DNA of 64,000 bases from Streptomyces caelestis (GCF_014205255.1 NZ_JACHNE010000001.1:5828001-5892000); one strand, 5' to 3'; shown: positions 7,371 through 15,983, counted from the stretch's first letter. The notes: generated by a model from the letters alone, not told the origin. Numbers and translations: made by a program.

Positions 7371-8969
7371 ATGGACGTGATGCCACTGCTGTTGCTGGTG
7401 GCGGGCAGCGCCGCGATCGCCGCGGTGGCCCGGCGCACACCCGTGCCGGCGCCTCTGCTGCTGGTGGCGGTCGGGCTGGCGGTCAGTTCCGTCCCCGGGG
7501 TGCCGGACTACACCCTCGACCCGCACATCGTGCTGCCGCTCATCCTGCCCCCGCTGCTGCACACGGCCGCCACCGACAGCTCCTACCTCGACCTGCGGGC
7601 GCAGCTGCGGCCGGTCGCGCTGCTGTCCGTCGGGTACGTGCTGTTCGCGACCTTCGTCGTCGGCTGGGCCCTGTACCTGATCGTGCCGGACCTGCCGCTG
7701 ACCGCGGCCCTGGTCTTCGGCGCGGTGGTGGCGCCGCCGGACGCGGTCGCGGCGACGGCCGTGGCCCGCAGGGTGGGGCTGCCGTCGCGGGTCACCACGA
7801 TCCTCCAGGGCGAGTCCCTGCTGAACGACGCCACCGCGATCACCGCCTACCGGGTGGCCCTGGCCGCCGCCGTCGGTGAGGGCGCGACCTGGGCCGGAGG
7901 CATCGGCGAGTTCCTGCTCGCGGCGGTCGGCGGCGTCGTGGTCGGGCTCGTGCTGATGGCACCGATCCACTGGCTGCGCACGCACGTGAAGGAGTCGCTG
8001 TTCCAGAACACGCTCTCCCTGCTGACCCCGTTCGTCGCGTACGCCGTCGCCGAGCAGGTCCACGCCTCCGGTGTCCTCGCGGTCGTGGTCGTCGCGCTCT
8101 ACCTGGGACACCGCGCGTGGCAGGTCGACTTCGCCACGCGTCTGCAGGAGGAGGCGGTGTGGAAGATGGTCGCCTTCGTCCTGGAGTCGGCGGTGTTCGC
8201 GCTGATCGGACTGCAGTTGCCGGTGGTGCTCAGGGGCCTCGGGGAGTACGAGGGTGCCCTGGCCGCCTGGTACGCGTTCGCCGTCTTCCTGGTGGTCGTC
8301 GCGACCCGGTTCGTGTGGGTCTACCCGGCGACCTTCCTGCCGCGGCTGCTGTCGGCCCGGATCCGGGAGCGGGAGGCGAGTCTGACCTGGAAGGGGCCGT
8401 TCATCGTCGCGTGGGCCGGGATGCGGGGCGTGGTCTCGCTCGCCATCGCCTTCTCGATCCCGCTCACGCTGCACGACGGCGAGGAGCCCTTCCCGCACCG
8501 CAACCTCATCCTCTTCCTGACCTTCACGACGGTCATCGGGACGCTGGTCGTGCAAGGTCTGACCCTGCCCCCGCTGATCCGTCTGCTGAAGTTCCCCGGG
8601 CGTGACACACAGGCCGAGACACTGGCCGAGGCCAACGCCCAGGCGCAGGCCTCTCGGGCCGCCGAGCGGCGCCTGGACGAACTCCTCGCCGACGAGCGCA
8701 ACGCCCTGCCCGCCCCGCTCGCCGACCGGCTCCGCACCGTCCTGGAGCGCCGCCGCAACGCCGTCTGGGAACGGCTCGGGCAGGTCAACCCGGTCACCGG
8801 GGAGTCCGTCGACGACACCTACCGGCGGCTGTCGCGGGAGATGATCAGCGCCGAGCGCGAGGTGTTCGTCAAGCTCCGGGACGCCCGGTACATCGACGAC
8901 GAGATGCTGCGGACGCTGCTGCGCAGGCTGGACCTGGAGGAGGCGGCGGCCTTCCGGGAGACGGCGTAG
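7371..8969 (+). CDS. CPA1-type Na+/H+ antiporter
   Basis: 532 residues with about 12 hydrophobic segments over the first 420 residues, the monovalent cation:proton antiporter-1 pattern. FGAVVAPPDAVAATAVA and GESLLNDATAITAYRVAL contain the paired Asp residues (PPDA and NDATA) that form the ion-binding site in this family. After the last membrane segment, a charged cytoplasmic tail of about 110 residues (from RLLKFPGRDTQ on) is rich in Arg, Glu and Ala and probably coils. It exchanges cytoplasmic Na+ or K+ for protons. ATG 7371 follows a GGGCGGG-type ribosome-binding site; longer in-frame extensions would enter the divergent promoter. Confidence 0.92.
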   Translation: MDVMPLLLLVAGSAAIAAVARRTPVPAPLLLVAVGLAVSSVPGVPDYTLDPHIVLPLILPPLLHTAATDSSYLDLRAQLRPVALLSVGYVLFATFVVGWALYLIVPDLPLTAALVFGAVVAPPDAVAATAVARRVGLPSRVTTILQGESLLNDATAITAYRVALAAAVGEGATWAGGIGEFLLAAVGGVVVGLVLMAPIHWLRTHVKESLFQNTLSLLTPFVAYAVAEQVHASGVLAVVVVALYLGHRAWQVDFATRLQEEAVWKMVAFVLESAVFALIGLQLPVVLRGLGEYEGALAAWYAFAVFLVVVATRFVWVYPATFLPRLLSARIREREASLTWKGPFIVAWAGMRGVVSLAIAFSIPLTLHDGEEPFPHRNLILFLTFTTVIGTLVVQGLTLPPLIRLLKFPGRDTQAETLAEANAQAQASRAAERRLDELLADERNALPAPLADRLRTVLERRRNAVWERLGQVNPVTGESVDDTYRRLSREMISAEREVFVKLRDARYIDDEMLRTLLRRLDLEEAAAFRETA

Positions 8970-8984
8970 GGGCGCCGGACGCCG

Positions 8985-9902
8985 TCACGGGAAGGGGCGG
9001 CCGGTGATCACGGCCGCCACCGTCGTCCCGCGCGGGAAGGCGCCTTCGCCGGCCAGGGTGACGAGGCCGTACAGCAGCTTGGCGACATACAGGCGTTCGA
9101 CGGGCAGTCCGTGACGGTGCTCGAAGTCCGCGGCGAAGGCGCCGAGCTCGTCGGGCACGCGCGCGTAGCCGCCGAGGTGGAAGCGGTCGTCGAGGCTCCA
9201 GGTGCCGCGCGGACCGCCGAAGGCATGCTGCTGCAAGGCCCTGATGTCGGCGGCCAGGAAGCCACCCTTGAGGACCGGGACCCCCAGGGCACGTTGGCCA
9301 GGGGCGAGCCCGGCGGCCAGTCCGGCCAGCGTGCCGCCGGTGCCGCAGGCCACGGCGACGACATCGGCCCGGCCGTGCAGTTCGGTGCCGAGCGCCCGGC
9401 AGCCGCGTACGGCCTCCGCGTTGCTGCCGCCCTCGGGGACGACGTACGCCTGCTCGGCGTCCGCCGCGCGCAGGATCGCGGCCAGGGTCCGCGGCTCGCA
9501 CTTGCGGCGGTACGTCGCCCTGTCGACGAAGTGCAGCCGCATGCCGTCGGCCGTACAGCGGGTCAGTGAGGGGTTGAGGGGCCGGCCGGCCAGCTCCTCG
9601 CCGCGTACGACGCCGACCGTGGGGACGCCGAGCAGCCGGCCGGCCGCGGCCGTGGCGCGCAGGTGGTTGGAGTAGGCGCCGCCGAAGGTGACGACGGTAC
9701 GGCCGGCCGCCGCCGCGAGGCTCGGCGCCAGCTTGCGCCACTTGTTGCCGATCAGCTCCGGGTGGATCAGGTCGTCCCGCTTCAGCACGAGCCGGACGCC
9801 GTGGCACTCGAACCGGCCGTCCACGACCTCCCGCACCGGCGAGGGCAGCCGGGGACGCAGAGCCGCGAGGTGTGGTGCGTCGGGGGTGTCGGGGCTGGTC
9901 AC
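8985..9902 (-). CDS. PLP-dependent D-cysteine desulfhydrase/ACC deaminase family enzyme
   Basis: A 305-residue fold-type II PLP enzyme. The cofactor lysine lies in LIGNKWRKL, within VLKRDDLIHPELIGNKW typical of the family. TFGGAYSNHLRATAAA binds the substrate carboxylate, and ACGTGGTLAGLAAGL is the phosphate-binding glycine loop. Members act as 1-aminocyclopropane-1-carboxylate deaminase or D-cysteine desulfhydrase; the two cannot be told apart here. The GTG start at 9902 agrees with family length. It is convergent with the antiporter, with 15 bp between the stops. Confidence 0.85.
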   Translation of the reverse strand: MTSPDTPDAPHLAALRPRLPSPVREVVDGRFECHGVRLVLKRDDLIHPELIGNKWRKLAPSLAAAAGRTVVTFGGAYSNHLRATAAAGRLLGVPTVGVVRGEELAGRPLNPSLTRCTADGMRLHFVDRATYRRKCEPRTLAAILRAADAEQAYVVPEGGSNAEAVRGCRALGTELHGRADVVAVACGTGGTLAGLAAGLAPGQRALGVPVLKGGFLAADIRALQQHAFGGPRGTWSLDDRFHLGGYARVPDELGAFAADFEHRHGLPVERLYVAKLLYGLVTLAGEGAFPRGTTVAAVITGRPFP

Positions 9903-10091
9903 CAGGCCATTGTCGCCCGGAGTGGGGGCCGCCCGGCCTGCGGCCCGGACACGCGTCGGCCGGGCGCGGCGCCGGGGCCGCCCGGCCGAGCCCGAACCGC
10001 GTCAGCCTGCCGTCGCTCCGGGGCCCACGGAGATTGCCTCTCGCTGTGCGTGGGGCCCCTGGGTCGCCGGTGGCGGGCCGCGCGGTTGCCC

Positions 10092-10109
10092 GCGCCCCTC
10101 ATGGGGCGC
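10092..10109. repeat. short GCGCCCC hairpin, Streptomyces intergenic repeat type
   Basis: GCGCCCC-TCAT-GGGGCGC preceded by GCGCGGTTGCCC. Hairpins of this wording are, from memory, scattered between genes in many Streptomyces genomes and may act as terminators or mRNA ends. It sits downstream of the DUF6010 gene on the minus strand, in the 234-bp gap before the PLP enzyme gene; the rest of that gap has no visible gene. Confidence 0.5.
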
Positions 10110-10136
10110 CGCAGCAGCCGCCGTTCCCCCACCCTG

Positions 10137-10559
10137 TCAGCCTGTGGTCGCCGTCGGCTCGCGGTGCTCGGTCCGGCGGCGGTCGCGTACGAGGCCGATG
10201 AGGGACGGGCCGCCCCGCAGGCACCAGAGTGCGATCACCGGGTCGCAGATCGCGCAGCCCAGGGAAGAGGTGTGGGCGAACGGGATGATCGGGTGGCCCT
10301 TCACATGGTGGACGACGTCCCACGCCGTGTGCGGCAGCCGGCCGATGCCGATCCACGTCCACGACTCCAGACCGCGGAAGGCGACGTAGGTGAGCAGCGC
10401 GGTGAAGGGGAACTCCCAGCCGCCCATGCCGCCGCTGAGGTACGCCGCGCCGGCACCGGCGACCATGACCGCGTTCAGGCGCCGCCGGTGCTGTTCGCGG
10501 ACGAGGGACATCAGCAGGGCGTAGAGGATGCCGATGCCGATCGGCGCGATGTACTGCAT
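10137..10559 (-). CDS. DUF6010 family membrane protein
   Basis: 140 residues from ATG 10559 (MQYIAPIGIGILYALLMSLV). Four hydrophobic stretches are visible: about residues 3-20, 28-43, 50-65 and 105-120, with LESWTWIGIGRLPHTAWDVVHHVKG between them. His and Asp residues (HTAWDVVHH, HPIIPFAHT, CAICDP) might bind a metal, but the family has no assigned activity. An in-frame upstream extension exists but lacks membrane or conserved character. It is divergent from the encapsulin gene, with about 290 bp between the starts. Confidence 0.75.
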   Translation of the reverse strand: MQYIAPIGIGILYALLMSLVREQHRRRLNAVMVAGAGAAYLSGGMGGWEFPFTALLTYVAFRGLESWTWIGIGRLPHTAWDVVHHVKGHPIIPFAHTSSLGCAICDPVIALWCLRGGPSLIGLVRDRRRTEHREPTATTG

Positions 10560-10849
10560 GAGCGAGGGCCTTCTTCTGGAGCCGGTGCCGGAACGGATCA
10601 CCACGCGGTCCGGTCCCGCACGCTCCCCAGCGGCACTACCGACAGGTTTCCACGGGTCGTCGCCAGCCGCCCGGGTCCGGCCGCGCCGCGCACCCACGCC
10701 GGAAAGAAGGGCCCCTCTGCCCAGTCGCACGAAGATCCATTCCCGCTCGTTCGTGTAATAGCACCGGGACGCCGCGTGAGGAAGGCTTGAGCGTGCACAT
10801 CGATGTCGAGGCATATGGGCGTCGGTCACAAACGGGAGGGCAGTTCTCT

Positions 10850-12256
10850 ATGTCGGTAGGCGAAGAGGTTCACGCGGAGGAGACCAGGCCGCAGCAGAGT
10901 CTCGGCACGGCGGCCGCGCGGAACCTGGCCACCACGACCAAGTCCGTGCCGCAGATGCAGGAGATCAGCTCCCGCTGGCTGCTGCGCATGCTGCCCTGGG
11001 TCGACATCCAGGGAGGTACGTACCGGGTGAACCGGCGGCTGACGTTCGCCGTCGGCGACGGCCGGATCACGTTCGTGAAGACCGGCGACCGCGTCGAGAT
11101 CATCCCCGCGGAGCTGGGCGAGCTGCCGGCGCTGCGGTCGTACGAGGACCAGGAGGTGCTCTCCGAGATCGCCCGGCGCTGCGAGCAGCGGGAGATCGCC
11201 GCGGGCGAGGTGATCGCCTCGTTCGGCAGCCAGTGCGACGAGGTGTACCTGCTGGCGCACGGCAGGGCGGAGAAGATCGGCACGGGCCCGTACGGCGACG
11301 ACGAGTCCCTCGGGGTCCTCGCCGACGGCGCCTACCTCGGCGACGAGGCACTGCTGAACGACGACGCCATCTGGGAGTACACGGCCCGCGCGCTCACCGC
11401 GTGCACCGTGCTCGTCCTGACCCGCCAGGACGTCGAGCAGATCGCGGAGCGCTCGGACACGCTGCGCGAGCACCTCCAACAGCGCCGCTCGATCCCCGAG
11501 CAGCGCTCCAATAAGTACGGCGAGAAGGAGATCGACCTCGCCTCCGGCCACTCCGGTGAGCCGGACATCCCGCACACCTTCGTCGACTACGAGGCCAGGC
11601 CCCGTGAGTACGAACTGAGCGTCGCCCAGACCGTCCTGCGCATCCACACGCGCGTGGCCGACCTCTACAACCAGCCCATGAACCAGACCGAGCAGCAGCT
11701 CCGGCTGACGGTCGAGGCGCTGAAGGAGCGCCAGGAGCACGAGCTCGTCAACAACCGGGACTTCGGTCTCCTGCACAACTGCGAGTACGACCAGCGGATC
11801 CAGCCGCACGACGGCGTGCCCAGCCCGGACGACCTGGACGAGCTGCTCAGCAGGCGCCGCGGCACCAAACTGCTCCTCGCCCATCCGCGCGCGATCGCCG
11901 CGTTCGGCCGTGAGCTCAACAAGCGAGGGCTCGTCCCCGAGACCATCGACATGGCCGGCAACCGCATCCCCACCTGGCGTGGGGTGCCGATCTTCCCGTG
12001 CAACAAGATCCCGGTGACCCCGGAGCGGACGACGTCGATCATCGCCATGCGTACCGGCGAGAGCGACCAGGGCGTCATCGGCCTGCGGGCCTCCGGTATC
12101 CCGGACGAGATCGAGCCGAGCCTGTCGGTGCGCTTCATGGGCATCAACGAACAAGCCATCATCAAGTACCTGGTCACGGCCTACTACTCGGCCGCGGTGC
12201 TGGTACCGGACGCGCTCGGCGTCCTGGAGAACGTCGAGATCGGCCGCTGGCAGTGA
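10850..12256 (+). CDS. family 2B encapsulin nanocompartment shell protein
   Basis: A 468-residue shell protein of the HK97-fold encapsulin family 2B. About 100 N-terminal residues include a typical arm (NLATTTKSVPQMQEISSRWL). Residues about 103-203 form an inserted cyclic-nucleotide-binding-like domain (REIAAGEVIASFGSQCDEVY, LADGAYLGDEALL), the hallmark of subfamily 2B. The rest is the HK97 capsid fold (ARPREYELSVAQTVLRIHTR, TWRGVPIFPCNKIPVT) ending in LGVLENVEIGRWQ. Shells self-assemble around a cargo enzyme. ATG 10850 follows a clear GGGAGGG site, so the in-frame GTG at 10787 is rejected. The next gene is the expected cargo. Ligand binding by the inserted domain is not proven for the family. 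Confidence 0.93.
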   Translation: MSVGEEVHAEETRPQQSLGTAAARNLATTTKSVPQMQEISSRWLLRMLPWVDIQGGTYRVNRRLTFAVGDGRITFVKTGDRVEIIPAELGELPALRSYEDQEVLSEIARRCEQREIAAGEVIASFGSQCDEVYLLAHGRAEKIGTGPYGDDESLGVLADGAYLGDEALLNDDAIWEYTARALTACTVLVLTRQDVEQIAERSDTLREHLQQRRSIPEQRSNKYGEKEIDLASGHSGEPDIPHTFVDYEARPREYELSVAQTVLRIHTRVADLYNQPMNQTEQQLRLTVEALKERQEHELVNNRDFGLLHNCEYDQRIQPHDGVPSPDDLDELLSRRRGTKLLLAHPRAIAAFGRELNKRGLVPETIDMAGNRIPTWRGVPIFPCNKIPVTPERTTSIIAMRTGESDQGVIGLRASGIPDEIEPSLSVRFMGINEQAIIKYLVTAYYSAAVLVPDALGVLENVEIGRWQ

Positions 12257-12367
12257 CGCTTGCCGTACGCCGGCCGTGTCCGCGCCCGGCAGCGCGGGTA
12301 CACCCTCGGGGTACGCGCCCAGCGGCAGTGGAAGCGCCACCGTCCGCTCAGTCTCCGAGGCGGTCCC

Positions 12368-13534
12368 ATGGGTGAGTTCCTCACGGAGTTCAGGACGGAG
12401 ACGACGCTGCCCGCCCCCGGCGGGCAGCGCGGTACCGAGCCCGGGCGTCCGGCCGGGGCACCGAAAAGGCGGGGGCCCATCGGAACACAGCGGGACGGCC
12501 GGCCGGGACCGGCCGAGGGTGAGGCGGTCATGCTCCTGGAGCGGGCCCGGGCGGAGGTCGACCCGGTCCTGCGGGACGTGCTCGGCTCGCTGCCCGGGCC
12601 GATGCGCAGGATCGCGCTCTACCACTTCGGCTGGGAGCAGGCGGACGGCACACCGGCCGACGGCGGCTCGGGCAAGGCGATCCGGCCCGCGCTCGTCCTC
12701 GCCGCGGCGGCCGCCCTCGGCGGGCCCGAGGCACGGGCGGCGGCGGTCCGGGCGGCCGCGGCGGTGGAGCTGGTCCACAACTTCACACTGCTGCACGACG
12801 ACGTGATGGACCGGGACACCACCCGCCGGCACCGGCCCACCGCGTGGACCGTGTTCGGCGTCCCCGACGCGATCCTCGCCGGGGACGCCCTCCAGGCGCT
12901 GGCCATGCGGCTGCTCGCCGAGGACCCGCACCCGGCGGCCCCGGCCGCCACCGCCCGGCTCGCGGACTGCGTGGTCGAACTGTGTGCGGGACAGCACGCG
13001 GACACGGCCATGGAGCGGCGCGGTCCCGGTGAGGTCACGCTCGACGAGGTGCTCGCGATGGCGGAGGCCAAGACGGGTGCGCTGCTGGGGAGCGCCTGTG
13101 CGATCGGCGGGCTGTACGCGGGCGCTTCGGACGCGGATGTGGCGGCGCTGGACGCGTTCGGCCGGGAGGCCGGGCTCGCCTTCCAGCTCATCGACGACGT
13201 CATCGGCATATGGGGCGATCCGCGCCGCACCGGCAAGCCCGTCGGTGCGGACCTGGCCGCCCGCAAGAAGTCCCTGCCGGTCGTGGCGGCCTTCACCTCC
13301 GGCACGCCGGCGGCCGTGGAGCTCGCCGAACTGTACGCACGACCCAGCGAGGAGGATGACCTCGACCACATCGCCCTGACCGTGGAGCGGGCGGGCGGCC
13401 GTGACTGGGCGCAGAACCAGGCGGCCGACCGGATGGCAGTGGCGATGCAGCAACTGGCACGCGCGGTGCCGGACCCGGAGGCGGCGGGCGGGTTGCTGGC
13501 CCTCGCCGAGTTCGTGACACGGCGCAGCAGTTGA
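12368..13534 (+). CDS. polyprenyl synthetase-like enzyme, probable encapsulin cargo
   Basis: A 388-residue all-helical isoprenyl diphosphate synthase. The first aspartate-rich motif is HDDVMD (Asp 144-145) and the second is IDDVIGIWGD (Asp 276-277); GSGKAIRPALVL is the substrate diphosphate site. Family members condense allylic and isopentenyl diphosphates using Mg2+. About 55 N-terminal residues (LPAPGGQRGTEPGRPAG and onward) are Gly/Pro/Arg-rich and absent from ordinary synthases, which fits a disordered cargo-loading tail for the shell encoded 111 bp upstream. ATG 12368 has a GAGGCGG site; a longer frame from 12260 is less likely. Chain length and product are unknown. Confidence 0.9.
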   Translation: MGEFLTEFRTETTLPAPGGQRGTEPGRPAGAPKRRGPIGTQRDGRPGPAEGEAVMLLERARAEVDPVLRDVLGSLPGPMRRIALYHFGWEQADGTPADGGSGKAIRPALVLAAAAALGGPEARAAAVRAAAAVELVHNFTLLHDDVMDRDTTRRHRPTAWTVFGVPDAILAGDALQALAMRLLAEDPHPAAPAATARLADCVVELCAGQHADTAMERRGPGEVTLDEVLAMAEAKTGALLGSACAIGGLYAGASDADVAALDAFGREAGLAFQLIDDVIGIWGDPRRTGKPVGADLAARKKSLPVVAAFTSGTPAAVELAELYARPSEEDDLDHIALTVERAGGRDWAQNQAADRMAVAMQQLARAVPDPEAAGGLLALAEFVTRRSS

Positions 13535-13607
13535 CGGCCGGCGGAGCGGACATCGGCGGTCGGCGACGGCCGCCGGTGCGGCAACGGGCCGTCGGCGGCA
13601 TCTGACG

Positions 13608-13629
13608 GCCCTTCGGGTGGCCGAAGGGC
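13608..13629. terminator. 9-bp stem terminator after the encapsulin operon
   Basis: GCCCTTCGG, loop GTGG, CCGAAGGGC. It lies 73 bp past the cargo gene stop. The rest of the 327-bp gap (13535-13861) shows no gene and presumably holds the promoter for the GNAT gene. Confidence 0.75.
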
Positions 13630-13861
13630 AGGACCCGGAGTGCCGGGGCCGTGCGGCTCCTGACCCCGTACGGCACCGGCGCTCCGGCCAGGCGGGTCCC
13701 GCACTTCCCCACGGTGTGCGGGGCCCGCCTCCTACTGCCGGTCATGACAGGCACTTTGGACAACTGTTCGATGAAATCCCGCCAAGCTCCCGCCTACTCG
13801 CCGGGACGGCTCCTCACCGCCCTACGATCAACGCCCGTCGGGACGAACGAAGGGGCGGGAC

Positions 13862-14485
13862 ATGGGCGTGGCGATCCGGACGGCGGGCGAGGGGGACCGG
13901 GAGCTGGTGGTCCGGCTGCTGGACGAGGCGTTCCAGGACGACCCCGTGAGCGGCTGGATCTTCCCCGAGACGGAGGACCGTCGAGCCAAGCACCCCGGGC
14001 TCATGGCCGCCTTCACCGACATCGTGCTCGCGGCCGGGCGTATCGACCTCACGGAGGACGGTTCGGCCTGTGCGCTGTGGCTGTCCTTGCCGGCCGACGA
14101 TCATGACGGGGACGGCGGCGCCGAGGACGACGGTCCGGCCCAGGTGCGACAGGCCGTCGACCCGGACAACGAACGCATCGAGGCGATCGGCCGGCTGACC
14201 GCCGCCATCCATCCCTCCGGGCGGGCCCACGAGTACCTGTGGATGATCGGCGTGGCCCCCGCCCACCAGGGCGAGGGCCTCGGTACGGCGCTCATCGAGT
14301 CGGTCTTCGATCGCTGTGACCGCGAGGGGCTGCCCGCCTACCTGGAGGCGAGCAACGCCCGCAGCCGCAAGCTGTACGAGCGCCTCGGCTTCGAACTCGC
14401 CGGCCCGGTGCTCAACCTCCCGGAGGGCGGCCCGGCCATGTGGCCGATGTGGCGCGAGCCCCGCACCGCCGAGGCCGCGTCCTGA
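13862..14485 (+). CDS. GNAT family N-acetyltransferase
   Basis: A 207-residue acetyl-CoA-dependent acyltransferase. The CoA-binding motif A reads YLWMIGVAPAHQGEGLGTAL (V-x-P-x-x-Q-G-x-G-x-G), followed by ASNARSRKLYERLGFE, the usual C-terminal element contacting CoA. The N-terminal IRTAGEGDRELVVRLLDEAF is also typical. The acceptor substrate cannot be inferred. ATG 13862 follows a GAAGGGGCGGG ribosome-binding site. It lies downstream of the encapsulin operon but is separated from it by a terminator, so it is probably not part of that system. The end of the gene appears partly duplicated about 97 bp downstream. Confidence 0.88.
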   Translation: MGVAIRTAGEGDRELVVRLLDEAFQDDPVSGWIFPETEDRRAKHPGLMAAFTDIVLAAGRIDLTEDGSACALWLSLPADDHDGDGGAEDDGPAQVRQAVDPDNERIEAIGRLTAAIHPSGRAHEYLWMIGVAPAHQGEGLGTALIESVFDRCDREGLPAYLEASNARSRKLYERLGFELAGPVLNLPEGGPAMWPMWREPRTAEAAS

Positions 14486-14755
14486 TCGTCTCTGCCCAGG
14501 CGCGGTTCGTGGGGGTGTCTTGGTCCGTCCGGGCCTTCGGCCGGGCTCGGCGGAGGCCCGCACCGGCGAGGTCGCGTCCTGCCCCCTCTGCCCACGCCCG
14601 GCCCCGACCGGGCACCCTGGCTCCGTCCCGCTCTCCGGCCGGCCTCGGCCTCTGACCCTCCCGCCGACGCGCGCCCTCTGACCCTCCGGTCGGCTCGGCT
14701 CTGGCCTCTCCGGTCGGCTCGGTCCAGGCCTCTCCCGTCGGCCCGTCCCCCACCG
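14460..14755. repeat. gene-end duplication and degenerate tandem repeats
   Basis: The last 25 bp of the GNAT gene (14460-14484, CCCGCACCGCCGAGGCCGCG and so on) recur with about three mismatches at 14557-14581. From about 14620 to 14755, imperfect copies of a roughly 26-bp unit with the cores CTCTGACCCTCCGGTCGG and GGCCTCTCCGGTCGGCTCGG follow. No gene is credible across this part. It looks like a decayed or slippage-expanded spacer. Confidence 0.55.
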
Positions 14756-14949
14756 GTGTCCCGCTCCTCCTGCAGCACCGCCGCCACGATCCGCTCCACC
14801 AGCCCGTCCGGCACGCTCACCCCGGGCAGTACGCCCTCCAGGACGCCCGGCAGGGTCAGGTGCTGCAGGGGCAGTCCGAGCATGGCGAGGTGCGGCACGG
14901 CGACGGGCTCGTCGCCGCCGTGGAGCCCGGCCGTCCGGTGGAACTCCAT
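14740..14949 (-). pseudogene. possible gene remnant, family not recognised
   Basis: From ATG 14949 (behind a GGAGGAG site) about 65 codons read MEFHRTAGLHGGDEPVAVPH, then HLTLPGVLEGVLPGVSVPDG and LVERIVAAVLQEERD with strong G/C in third positions, as real Streptomyces genes have. Beyond about 14740 the frame runs into the degenerate repeats and becomes Arg/Gly-rich nonsense, finally passing antisense through the GNAT gene. This looks like the truncated remnant of a minus-strand gene. No family was recognised, and the rest of the 14486-15108 gap shows nothing else. Confidence 0.35.
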
Positions 14950-15108
14950 GGCCTCCTCCAGGTCGCCGCGCACCGACCCTCGGGATTGCTGACCATGCGG
15001 AGTCCCTTCTCCCACTTTCGGCGGCACGCGGTTATTCCCTTGCGACCACTACAAGGGGAGTACTACAACTGAAGTCGTTACAGTGGCAGCCTACGAGAAG
15101 AGACCGGC

Positions 15109-15693
15109 TTGCGAAAGCTCACGTACTACATCGCCTGTTCCATCGACGGCTTCATCGGCGACCCGGGCGGCGACGGGACGGCGATGCTCCGCTTCGTCGA
15201 CGAGGAGTTCATCGCCTTTCTGAAGACGGAGTATCCGGAGACCCTGCCGACCCACGGCCGCCGGGCCCTCGGCCTCGACGACCTGCCGAACAAGCGGTTC
15301 GACACCATCGTCCAGGGCCGCCGCAGCTACGACCTCGCCCTGGCGGAGGGCATCACCAGCCCGTACGCCCATCTGCGCGAATACGTGGCCTCCGGCACCC
15401 TCAAGGAATCACCCGACCCGAACGTCGAGATCATCTCGGACGACCTGGTCGGAAAGGTTCGCGAACTGAAGGCCGAGGACGGGGCGTTCGGCATCTACCT
15501 GTGCGGTGGCGCGCAGATCGCGGGCGAACTGCGCGACGAGATCGACGAGCTGGTCATCAAGACCTACCCGCTCGTGTACGGCGCGGGCATGCCGATGTTC
15601 GGCTCCGGGTTCGCGCTCTCGGAGTTCGCTCTGGAGTCGGTGCGTTCCTTCGGCAACGGCGTGCTGGTGCGCACGTACGGCAGGAAGCGCTGA
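15109..15693 (+). CDS. dihydrofolate reductase family protein (RibD C-terminal type)
   Basis: 194 residues with the NADPH-dependent reductase fold shared by DHFR and the RibD C-terminal domain. MRKLTYYIACSIDGFIGDPG is the classic N-terminal strand and loop; GRRSYDLAL and YLCGGAQIAGELRDEIDELV (glycine turn and following helix) are the pyridine-nucleotide motifs. The true substrate of these stand-alone proteins is mostly unknown. The start is a TTG at 15109 with a GAGAAGAG site upstream; no nearer ATG or GTG would keep the first strand. It stands alone on the plus strand just after a decayed spacer. Confidence 0.85.
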   Translation: MRKLTYYIACSIDGFIGDPGGDGTAMLRFVDEEFIAFLKTEYPETLPTHGRRALGLDDLPNKRFDTIVQGRRSYDLALAEGITSPYAHLREYVASGTLKESPDPNVEIISDDLVGKVRELKAEDGAFGIYLCGGAQIAGELRDEIDELVIKTYPLVYGAGMPMFGSGFALSEFALESVRSFGNGVLVRTYGRKR

Positions 15694-15719
15694 GGTCCCG
15701 ACCGGCCTACCCTGAGGAC

Positions 15720-15983
15720 ATGGGCAGAGAAGAACACGTCTGTCCGAGCTGCGGACAGCCAGTGGAAACAGTCGTCCGGCGCCACAAGACGCTGGGCGCG
15801 TGGGTCCCGCGCTGGGTGCCGGGCCTTTGCCGCAACCCCGAGTGCGCGGCCTACGACGCGGAAGGCGCCGACGGCGGTCACCCCCGGACCACCGACCACC
15901 CCCGGTCCGCCGAGGGCACCGCACCACCTGCGACGACCCCGCTCGAAGACGTCCCCGGAGAAACCGTCTCGGAAAATCCCTGA
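15720..15983 (+). CDS. small zinc-ribbon-like protein, function unknown
   Basis: 87 residues from ATG 15720. The N-terminal half carries two cysteine pairs, CPSCGQP at about residue 8 and CRNPECAAYD at about residue 37, spaced as in a zinc ribbon, with the basic and aromatic stretch RRHKTLGAWVPRWVPGL between. The C-terminal half is a Pro/Thr/Glu-rich tail without predicted structure. It starts 26 bp after the DHFR-like gene, so the two may be cotranscribed. No function is assigned. Confidence 0.7.
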   Translation: MGREEHVCPSCGQPVETVVRRHKTLGAWVPRWVPGLCRNPECAAYDAEGADGGHPRTTDHPRSAEGTAPPATTPLEDVPGETVSENP

